From the NCBI GenBank assembly GCA_009692905.1, contig SHYI01000005.1:1-20830 (forward strand): a DNA stretch of 20,830 bases, written 5' to 3'. The notes under the pieces were generated by a model, which worked only from the letters and a program-made list of their open reading frames with translations, searched no databases and was not told the DNA's origin. The position numbers were made by a program, and so were the translations under genes. Every line of letters starts with the position of its first letter. Position 1 is the first letter of the stretch. This stretch comes from Chloroflexota bacterium. GTDB taxonomy: Bacteria > Chloroflexota > Limnocylindria > Limnocylindrales > Limnocylindraceae. Positions 15,159 through 20,830 of this stretch are shown here, piece by piece.

Positions 15159-16676
15159 CTACGGAGCAGTGCTCTCTGGCGCGCTCGGCGATGCGTCAGG
15201 ACTCATCGACGGAGAATCCGATGGGCTTGGTGACGGTGATGGCACCGCTGGGAAGGCGTTCGCAATTACCCCTCTGATCTTGGCGATCGTGGCCGCGTCT
15301 AGATATGCCGGATAGGCACTCGGCGCAAAGCGGTAGAGGCGCACCTGCGCCGTGGCGGCGCGCGAGAAGAGGTCAACGAGATTCGGCAACGAAGAGCGCG
15401 GGAGATCGGTCCACACGTACCCCTTCGCCGCCGCAGCAAGTGCTGGGGCGTTCAAGATGGTTGCAGCGCCGAGCTGATCGCGAATCGCCAGCAGTAGTGC
15501 CTGCTGCCGCCGCATGCGGCCGTAGTCTGAATCTTGGTGGCGACTTCGGGCGTAGGCGAGGGCGAGCCGCCCATTGAGGTGTTGCTGGCCAGAATCAATA
15601 CGCAGTTGGATCGAGCCGAGCACCGGGTCTGGATAGTTCTTGTCGTAGATCGGCTCCGTAACGTTCATGTCGATGCCGCCCATCGCATCAACCACCTTGA
15701 TCACGCCCCACAGGTCGGCGACCAGAACCGCATCGATTGGCCGCTGCGCCAGCTCAGAGATTGTTGCGCGGACCGCGGCGATCCCTGAGATGTTCCCCTC
15801 GCCGGGCCAGAGCTGTGGGTAGTAGAAGGTCGCGTCGGTGTACACCTCGTTGAGTAGTTTCTGGAAGCAGCCGCACGGGCTGGCGTTGCGCGCCGCACCA
15901 GGGGGGAGCGGCACTCTCATCATGTTTCGTGGGAAGCCAAACATTGCCACCCGTCCGGTGGCGACATCGACCTCAACGAGCAGCATCACATCCATGCGTC
16001 GACTCCAGCGGTCTGAGCCCGCATCAGAGCCGAGCAGGAGCAGATCAAACTTGCCGTCATCACCCCACGGGATCTCTCCGGGTCGCGCCCACGGCGTCGT
16101 GACGGTGAGGGAGGGGAGCGTGCCGGTTCCGCTTCCGCGTCCTATTGAGCTGCCAGGACTTGCCACGGGCGATGCATCTGGGGATGGGCTCCCCGCACCT
16201 GAGGCGGTGGGATCAAAACTCGCCGAAGGCGTTGGTGATGTGTCAGCAAACGTTTCGTTCAGGAGCTCATCGAGCGCGATCAGCGAGCGGCCCACGGTGA
16301 GGTGAGGCGCCACAACGAGCAGCAGGGTTGCAGCGGCGACCAGCACGCGCTCGCGTCGCGGCAACCGTGCGCCGCGGAGCAGATGCGCAAGGGCACCGAG
16401 GCGCCACGCGGCGAGAAGGAGATTGAGCACCCCCAGGAGGAGGAGGGCACCTGGGGTCACGAGGATGATCAAGAGTTGCGTGGTGCCGCCAAGGAGCAGC
16501 AGAACCAGCGTCGCCCCGATGATGGCGAGTGGCGGAGCGGCAAAGAGTGAGGCGCGACGTCGATCACCACGCGCGAGGTGGCCGAGTCCAGGGAAGGCCG
16601 CAGTCAAGAGCGCGGCGCGTAGGGGTGAACGCTCCAGGGGATTACGTGAGGCGGTGGCAGGTTTCATTGCCCCCAT
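15159..16676 (-). CDS. LytR-CpsA-Psr (LCP) family wall-polymer ligase-like protein
   Basis: A 505-residue membrane-anchored protein. Hydrophobic helices lie at about 20-32, 44-62, 66-90 and 110-126, followed by a Ser/Pro/Ala-rich linker (145-180) and the LCP domain (about 210-400). Recognisable blocks are LLLLGSDAGSDRWSRRMDVM, FGFPRNMMRVPLP, LLNEVYTDATFYYP, MGGIDMNV and YARSRHQDSDYGRMRRQQ (375-392), which carries the conserved Arg residues that bind the polyprenyl diphosphate. LCP proteins attach teichoic acids or other glycopolymers to peptidoglycan outside the membrane. The usual FPRD reads FPRN here. The last 30 residues are a second Ser/Pro-rich tail of low complexity, possibly wall-spanning. 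The ATG at 16676 follows GGGAGAGG closely; the ATG at 16667 is possible. It lies 36 bp after thyX. Confidence 0.87.
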   Translation of the reverse strand: MGAMKPATASRNPLERSPLRAALLTAAFPGLGHLARGDRRRASLFAAPPLAIIGATLVLLLLGGTTQLLIILVTPGALLLLGVLNLLLAAWRLGALAHLLRGARLPRRERVLVAAATLLLVVAPHLTVGRSLIALDELLNETFADTSPTPSASFDPTASGAGSPSPDASPVASPGSSIGRGSGTGTLPSLTVTTPWARPGEIPWGDDGKFDLLLLGSDAGSDRWSRRMDVMLLVEVDVATGRVAMFGFPRNMMRVPLPPGAARNASPCGCFQKLLNEVYTDATFYYPQLWPGEGNISGIAAVRATISELAQRPIDAVLVADLWGVIKVVDAMGGIDMNVTEPIYDKNYPDPVLGSIQLRIDSGQQHLNGRLALAYARSRHQDSDYGRMRRQQALLLAIRDQLGAATILNAPALAAAAKGYVWTDLPRSSLPNLVDLFSRAATAQVRLYRFAPSAYPAYLDAATIAKIRGVIANAFPAVPSPSPSPSDSPSMSPDASPSAPESTAP

Positions 16677-16712
16677 CCTCTCCCATCTGGGAGATGCGTG
16701 GCGGCTCGCGGC

Positions 16713-17558
16713 TTATTCAGCCAGTGGGAGCGCGCGACCCTTCACCTTCGCTTCGGCCGCCTTTGCCGCCCATGCGCCGAGAACCTCATCCTTGTGCGGT
16801 CGAATTGGGCAGTGGCCATCCTTGTTTCCCGACTCATCGCAGTAGCCGAGCGGCACGCACTTCGGGGCGAGGAAGCTGCCGAGGAACGGGCTCACCGCAA
16901 ACACCTCGTGGCGGATGAGCTGGAAGAGGCGGCGAATCTCCCACTGCGCCATGGTGCAGAGGCGTAGCCCCGACATGTGGATGAGTGCGCGCAGGTTGAC
17001 GGTCATGATCAGGTTGGTGCGCGTGGCGTTGGGGAAGACGAAGCGCGCATCTTCGGCGGGGATGCCTGCCGCCACGAGGTCGCCGTAGAGGCCGAGTGCA
17101 CCCTGGGTCGCCTCCTCGAATCGCGCACGAACCGTCTCATCGGCCTCGGCGACAGATCCAGGGAGCATCGTCGCCGCCTTCTTGAAGGTCACGTAGCGCT
17201 GCGACTGCTGATCAAACGCCACGCCGGCGCGGTGGCGCACCAGTTGGTGACTGAGTGTTCGGGTGACGCCGGTAATGGCGAAGGTGAAGACGATATGCTC
17301 AATGGTGCTGCCGTGACCAGACTCAATGACGCGGCTGACCAACTCACGCTGCTTCGCTGGGTCGATCTCGCCCGCTGCGGCGCGGCGATAGATCTCCTCT
17401 GGTGGCAGTTCGGAGTAGCAGGTGCGACAGGCGGTGTAGATGATCGGCACATACGAGCGTTCAACAATCTCGCGATTCGGAAAGAGCATGGTCGCCCTCA
17501 TGCCAAGCTCGTGACGACCAGGGTTCTTCGGAATCCCGCTCTTCTGCTTCTCGCTCAT
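16713..17558 (-). CDS. thyX: Flavin-dependent thymidylate synthase
   Basis: The 281-residue enzyme makes dTMP from dUMP with methylenetetrahydrofolate and FADH2 in the cytosol, replacing ThyA. Family blocks: ESGHGSTIEHIVFTF, then the ThyX motif RHRAGVAFDQQSQRY (R108-H-R110, S119, R121), and NLRALIHMSGLRLCTMAQWEIR. The spacing between RHR and the Ser is eight residues rather than the usual seven. The C-terminal part has three Cys in 20 residues (PKCVPLGYC, GHC), beyond the common core. The ATG at 17558 is chosen because it begins one base after the stop of the upstream zinc-ribbon gene; a GTG at 17594 would overlap that gene. Part of the minus-strand run with ribonucleotide reductase upstream, a sensible DNA-precursor setting. 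Confidence 0.92.
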   Translation of the reverse strand: MSEKQKSGIPKNPGRHELGMRATMLFPNREIVERSYVPIIYTACRTCYSELPPEEIYRRAAAGEIDPAKQRELVSRVIESGHGSTIEHIVFTFAITGVTRTLSHQLVRHRAGVAFDQQSQRYVTFKKAATMLPGSVAEADETVRARFEEATQGALGLYGDLVAAGIPAEDARFVFPNATRTNLIMTVNLRALIHMSGLRLCTMAQWEIRRLFQLIRHEVFAVSPFLGSFLAPKCVPLGYCDESGNKDGHCPIRPHKDEVLGAWAAKAAEAKVKGRALPLAE

Positions 17559-17559
17559 C

Positions 17560-17754
17560 TCAGTAGTAGTCCGAGCAGGAGAGGAAGTAGCCACACTCGC
17601 AGATCATCTTGCACTTGCGATCAATCATTTGCTTGCCGCAATTGGCGCAGCAGGTCATCACCAGGCCCGGATCGACATCTGCCAAGGGCGTTGACGCGAC
17701 CACCGCTGGGGTGCTCTCGTCACTCGCCAGGGCTGGGGCAGGTTGGTTCAACAT
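17560..17754 (-). CDS. Small zinc-ribbon protein
   Basis: A 64-residue protein with a flexible Ala/Pro/Ser-rich first half and a C-terminal zinc ribbon: CCANCGKQMIDRKCKMICEC followed by GYFLSCSDYY. Paired Cys (CxxC twice, plus KCK and a SC near the end) would hold one zinc. The terminal CGYF-x-SCSDYY pattern occurs in a family of tiny uncharacterised proteins of bacteria and archaea as I recall; no function is known to me. The frame is open upstream to 17823, but the ATG at 17754 avoids overlap with the LOG-like gene, whose stop is 10 bp before it, and AGGA lies about 9 nt upstream. Its stop is one base before the thyX start, so it is almost certainly co-translated with thyX. Confidence 0.8.
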   Translation of the reverse strand: MLNQPAPALASDESTPAVVASTPLADVDPGLVMTCCANCGKQMIDRKCKMICECGYFLSCSDYY

Positions 17755-17764
17755 CTGGAGGATC

Positions 17765-18364
17765 CTACCGCTCCGCGGGAGAGGGTGCGGGGTGCGATGC
17801 CTCCCAGGGGGCGCCAAGGCCAAGTCGCGCCCCGATCAGCAGGCGGGCCTCAGCCAGCACCATGCTGGTGGGGGTGCCGCTCGGCAGCACGTGCACGACA
17901 TCAAGGTCGGCGGGGTCAACCACCAGGCGACGTCGAACGAGATCCACGAGCTCTACCCAGGCATCGCCGACGAGCAAGAGTGGCCGCGCATCACTGACTT
18001 GCAGCAGGTTCCAGGCAACGGCGATCTCGGCAAGGGTGCCAACCCCGCCATCAAGGCCGATCAGCAGATCCGCCTCCGAGAAGAGGCGCAGCCGGTCGAA
18101 GAGGTCGGCGGAGTCAACACGGCGCGTGACCGCCTCATTCGCTTCCAGGCCATCCCACGAAGTCACCGTGTAGCCGAGCACCTCACCCCCCTTTGACTTG
18201 GCCCCGCGTGAGGCGGCGCCCATGATCCCCTCGTAGCCGCCAGTGGCAACCGTGAACCCGGCCTCGGCGAGCGCCGCACCAAGGTCGAAGGCGGCAACCC
18301 ACCGCGGATCACTGTCAGGGAGGCGTGCCGATCCGTAGACGCCCACGATGAGGCGTTCAGTCAT
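17765..18364 (-). CDS. SLOG/LOG-like Rossmann protein (TIGR00725-type)
   Basis: The 199-residue protein has the fold shared by cytokinin-activating LOG enzymes and DprA-type nucleotide binders: VGVYGSARL at the start, GGYEGIMGAASRGA (42-55) and LDGGVGTLAEI (104-114). In LOG phosphoribohydrolases the last motif is PGGxGTxxE; here the Pro is Asp and the first motif has Tyr-Glu in the GGG-x-x-GxMG block. Nucleotide binding is likely, but LOG activity is doubtful. It starts 8 bp inside the end of the TAP-like gene (stop at 18357) and its stop is 10 bp before the zinc-ribbon gene, so it sits in the middle of a tight operon. The last 15 residues are Pro/Ala rich and not conserved in type. Confidence 0.85.
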   Translation of the reverse strand: MTERLIVGVYGSARLPDSDPRWVAAFDLGAALAEAGFTVATGGYEGIMGAASRGAKSKGGEVLGYTVTSWDGLEANEAVTRRVDSADLFDRLRLFSEADLLIGLDGGVGTLAEIAVAWNLLQVSDARPLLLVGDAWVELVDLVRRRLVVDPADLDVVHVLPSGTPTSMVLAEARLLIGARLGLGAPWEASHPAPSPAER

Positions 18365-19895
18365 TGCAGCGCGTGTTCTCAGGGGGCAGGGTGCCGCTCA
18401 CAAGGAAGGCGATGGCCGCCTCGTCAATGCAGGCGCTCTTCCCACCAACGCCGGTGTGTCCCTCGCCGACGTAGGTCAGTAGGTGGCCGCTCTCGAGTAG
18501 ATCTGCCATGCGCTGCGACCAGGCGTATGGCGTCGCAGGATCTCCGGTGGTACCTACCACCAAGATCGGTGCGGCACCAGCGCCATTCACAAGCGTCGGT
18601 AGCGGGTCGGCACTCGTGTACGGCCATACGCCACAGAGCAGGCCACTGGAGGCGTGACCCGCGGCAAAGTCTGGCGCCTGGCTGACGAACTTCTCGTAGA
18701 TCGCCTTGTAGCGCGCAATCGATGGCGTGGTTGGCGAATCAATACAGCTGATCGCCGGGAAGGCCTCCATGATGTTTGAGTTATACGTGCCGTCTTCGCC
18801 ACGATCCATGTACGCGTCGGCGAGGAGGCTCAGCAGGTATCCATCGCCCTCGCTCGCCCCCGCGAGACCCTGCACGGCGTAATCCCAGTAGTCGCGGTTG
18901 TAGAGGGTCATGATCACGCCAGTCCATGCGAGCACAGAGTTCAGCTTGCGTCCATCTTCGAGTTCAATCGGCTGGTCATCGAGGTTGTCTATCAGCACAT
19001 CAAACGCGGCGCGCGATGAGCCGTCGCCGAATGGGCAGGCGGCATCGGCATCGCACCAGGCGAAGAGGCGATTGAGCGCGCCCTGGATTGACACCCCCTG
19101 CTCGCCATACTCGGACTCGTCGGTCGGCGCCATGTCAACGGCGCCGTCAAGGATCATGTGGCCGGTTGAGGTGGGGAAGAGGGTTGCATAGACCGCGCCG
19201 AGTGCGGTGCCGTAACTGAAGCCGAGATAATCCAACTTGGCTACGCCAAGGCCGATCCGAATGCTCTCCATGTCGCGTGCTGAAGCGGTGGTGCCGATGT
19301 AGGCGAGCATCTCGCCCGTGCCCGCCTTGCACTTGTCGGCAAACCACTGCGCGTCGTTGAGCGCTGAGGCCCAGTCCGCTGCGGTCGGCCGATCGGTGAT
19401 ACCCGGCGTTGCCGCATAGTCATCCATCTCGGAGTCACTGAGGCACTCGACGGGTGCACTGCGCTGGACGCCGCGCGGGTCCCACGAGACGAGGTCGAAG
19501 CGATTGCCGATCTCGGCTGGCACCACGCCACGACCCGACTCGGCGAGGATGTTGATGCCCGATGCGCCAGGGCCACCAAAGTTCAGAAGGAGTGGGCCGA
19601 CCTTGTTCGCCTGGTCGGCGGCCGGAAGTAGGGCTACAGCGATGTCAATCGTCGGCCCGTTAGGCGTCAGGTAGTCGCGTGGGACGGTGATTGTGGCGCA
19701 GAGGAGTTCTGGGTTTCCGCCAGTGACAGGGTCGGCGACCGGACAGCTCTGCCAGTCGATGGTGCCGCTGGGGATGAAGTTGGCGGTTGGGCTCGGCGAC
19801 TCGGCGACCGGCTCCGCACAAGCACTGGTCGCTAGGGCGACGACGAGGAGCAGAGCGATGGCGAGGCGAGCCTGGCTCCCTTTGGCGCTGCGCAT
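18357..19895 (-). CDS. TAP-like secreted alpha/beta-hydrolase peptidase, probable lipoprotein
   Basis: The 512-residue protein has a signal peptide with a hydrophobic core (11-24) ending in ATSAC, so Cys26 may be lipidated; the residue at -3 is Thr, which weakens the lipobox. A Ser/Pro linker follows. The hydrolase core has the oxyanion motif NFGGPGASG (105-113), nucleophile Ser227 in LGFSYGTALG, an Asp in GTTGDPATP (about 452) and His in GEGHTGV (about 480). The C-terminal half is of TAP type (tripeptidyl aminopeptidases of Streptomyces, mycobacterial Hip1/CaeA). It probably removes short peptides from the N-terminus of proteins outside the cell. Eight or so Cys could form disulfides in the exported protein. 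Start ATG with AGAGGAGG 7 nt upstream. Confidence 0.9.
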   Translation of the reverse strand: MRSAKGSQARLAIALLLVVALATSACAEPVAESPSPTANFIPSGTIDWQSCPVADPVTGGNPELLCATITVPRDYLTPNGPTIDIAVALLPAADQANKVGPLLLNFGGPGASGINILAESGRGVVPAEIGNRFDLVSWDPRGVQRSAPVECLSDSEMDDYAATPGITDRPTAADWASALNDAQWFADKCKAGTGEMLAYIGTTASARDMESIRIGLGVAKLDYLGFSYGTALGAVYATLFPTSTGHMILDGAVDMAPTDESEYGEQGVSIQGALNRLFAWCDADAACPFGDGSSRAAFDVLIDNLDDQPIELEDGRKLNSVLAWTGVIMTLYNRDYWDYAVQGLAGASEGDGYLLSLLADAYMDRGEDGTYNSNIMEAFPAISCIDSPTTPSIARYKAIYEKFVSQAPDFAAGHASSGLLCGVWPYTSADPLPTLVNGAGAAPILVVGTTGDPATPYAWSQRMADLLESGHLLTYVGEGHTGVGGKSACIDEAAIAFLVSGTLPPENTRCND

Positions 19896-19923
19896 CGGTG
19901 GCCTCCTCTCTGCTCAGTTGTAG

Positions 19924-19962
19924 CAGAACGCCCCAGCCGCCAGAGGCGACCGGGGCGTTCTG
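19924..19962 (-). terminator. Strong hairpin after the ribonucleotide reductase gene
   Basis: CAGAACGCCCC (19924-19934) and GGGGCGTTCTG (19952-19962) are perfect inverted repeats of 11 bp, with a smaller CGCC/GGCG hairpin in the loop. It lies 20 bp after the reductase stop and 29 bp before the TAP-like gene. There is no T-run on either side, so it is an atypical terminator or an mRNA-stabilising hairpin. Confidence 0.55.
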
Positions 19963-19981
19963 AACGAGGTTCCGCGTTTGA

Positions 19982-20830
19982 TCAGCTGCAGCCGCTCGTG
20001 GTACCGCAGGTCATGCACTTGTAGCAGGCTGCGTTGCGCACCATGATCGCGCCGCACTCCATGCACGCCGGTGCATCGGACTGGTTCTGGAAGCCGAGGC
20101 CAGCGACCGCCAGCACACCGCCCGTTGCCGCCGGTGCGGCTGGAGCAGCTACTGGCGCTGGGGTTGTGATCGCAATGGGAGCCGAGACCGACCCCGTTGC
20201 GCCGCCGCCCTTGCCGCAGGCGCAGTTCGGACCGCACGACTCCACCGCACCCACGCGAACCGTGGTTGGGAGGGCGCCGAGGACCGGACCGCCATCGGTG
20301 CGCTCCTGCAGGCCGAGGATCTCGCGATCGCCAGCTGGCAGGAAGCGGCTTCCGAGGTAACGGAAGACGTAGTCCACGATCGACTTCGCCAGTGGGATCT
20401 CGGCGTTGCCGGTGAATCCGCTTGGCTCGAATCGCACGTGGGCGAACTTGTTGACCAGGTCGCGGAGTGGCACGCCGTACTGCATTGCCACGCTGACCGA
20501 GGTCGCGAAGCTGTCGACGAGGCCGCTCACGGTGGAGCCCTCCTTCGCCATCTTCAAGAAGATCTCGCCCGGCTGACCATCCTCGTAGAGACCGACCGTG
20601 AGGTATCCCTCCTGGCCCGAGATCTCAAAGCGATGGGTGATTGCAGTGCGCTCCTTTGGCAGGCGTCGTCGCGCTGCACCGGCACCAGGCAAGATCGCAG
20701 CGGCGACTTCGGCAATTGCCGCTTCGTCCTTCTTCTTGCTGGTGTTGAGCGGCTGCGAGCGCTTCGAGCCGTCGCGATAGATCGCGATCGCCTTGAGGCC
20801 AAGCTTCCACCCTTCCAGGTAGACGCTCTC
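19982..20830 (-). CDS. nrdJ: Class II (adenosylcobalamin-dependent) ribonucleotide reductase, C-terminal part (partial)
   Basis: The frame enters from the right edge and 282 residues are visible. Class II reductases make deoxyribonucleotides from ribonucleotides with a B12 radical, with or without oxygen. The first visible residues contain GWKLGLKAIAIYRDGSKRSQ, the hallmark end of the catalytic barrel. Next comes a TSCPD domain (about visible residues 65-165, EGYLTVGLYEDG through FRYLGSRFL) and then a C-terminal zinc ribbon CMECGAIMVRNAACYKCMTCG ending SGCS. Between them lies a linker with an extra Cys cluster, CGPNCACG, followed by Gly and Ala/Pro-rich sequence. The zinc ribbon Cys pair normally passes electrons to the active site. 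A cobalamin source or riboswitch is not visible in the window. Upstream half of the gene is off window. Confidence 0.93.
   Translation of the reverse strand, partial: ESVYLEGWKLGLKAIAIYRDGSKRSQPLNTSKKKDEAAIAEVAAAILPGAGAARRRLPKERTAITHRFEISGQEGYLTVGLYEDGQPGEIFLKMAKEGSTVSGLVDSFATSVSVAMQYGVPLRDLVNKFAHVRFEPSGFTGNAEIPLAKSIVDYVFRYLGSRFLPAGDREILGLQERTDGGPVLGALPTTVRVGAVESCGPNCACGKGGGATGSVSAPIAITTPAPVAAPAAPAATGGVLAVAGLGFQNQSDAPACMECGAIMVRNAACYKCMTCGTTSGCS

Noticed and set aside
16977..18173. A 398-codon plus-strand open frame opposite thyX, the zinc-ribbon gene and the SLOG gene
   Set aside because: It crosses three genes with clear motifs on the other strand, and its product is low-complexity and Arg/Ser rich, typical of a shadow frame.
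1..20830. CRISPR arrays, insertion sequences, phage genes or integrase sites
   Set aside because: No regularly spaced repeats, transposase or integrase motifs or flanking direct repeats were seen on either strand.

Overview
The window is GC-rich, almost fully coding DNA with tightly packed, often overlapping genes, frequent GTG starts and G-rich ribosome binding sites. It carries flavin-dependent thymidylate synthase (ThyX), a class II (B12-dependent) ribonucleotide reductase, a LytR-CpsA-Psr wall protein, a TAP-type secreted peptidase and a two-gene carotenoid cluster. Together these suggest a bacterium without a classical outer membrane. My best guess is a Chloroflexota lineage, perhaps of the freshwater Limnocylindria type; an actinobacterial relative cannot be excluded. 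No plasmid, phage, IS element or CRISPR array is visible.

Layout: (1) 1-1851, minus strand: an NRAMP-type transporter (cut by the window edge), preceded in its operon by a soluble PRC/MgtE-N/CBS protein. This looks like a metal-transport module in which the cytosolic sensor of MgtE is paired with an NRAMP channel. (2) 1933-6580, plus strand: a multi-pass membrane protein of unknown role, a TPR protein with a possible HIRAN-like domain, a 779-residue protein that looks like a decayed zinc-ribbon DNA adenine methylase with a nuclease-like tail, and an ABA4-like membrane protein. (3) 6641-9258, plus strand: a DUF885 zinc peptidase overlapping an EamA exporter. (4) 9272-11702, minus strand: phytoene desaturase then phytoene synthase. 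(5) 11855-14766, plus strand: an IclR regulator coupled to an acetyl-CoA synthetase, with a strong palindrome just upstream of the regulator.

(6) 14767-15158 is the only long gene-free stretch. It lies between converging genes and is rich in hairpins capped by GCAA and UUCG tetraloops, all in the plus-strand sense, so it may encode an unrecognised structured RNA. (7) 15159-20830, minus strand: the C-terminal part of class II ribonucleotide reductase, a hairpin, then a run of TAP-like lipoprotein peptidase, SLOG/LOG-like protein, a 64-residue zinc-ribbon protein, ThyX and an LCP protein. Two DNA-precursor enzymes (ribonucleotide reductase and ThyX) therefore lie close together.

The observations I rate highest are the apparent pseudo-methylase and its HIRAN-like neighbour, the candidate structured RNA, the split MgtE/NRAMP module and the palindrome in front of the IclR gene.
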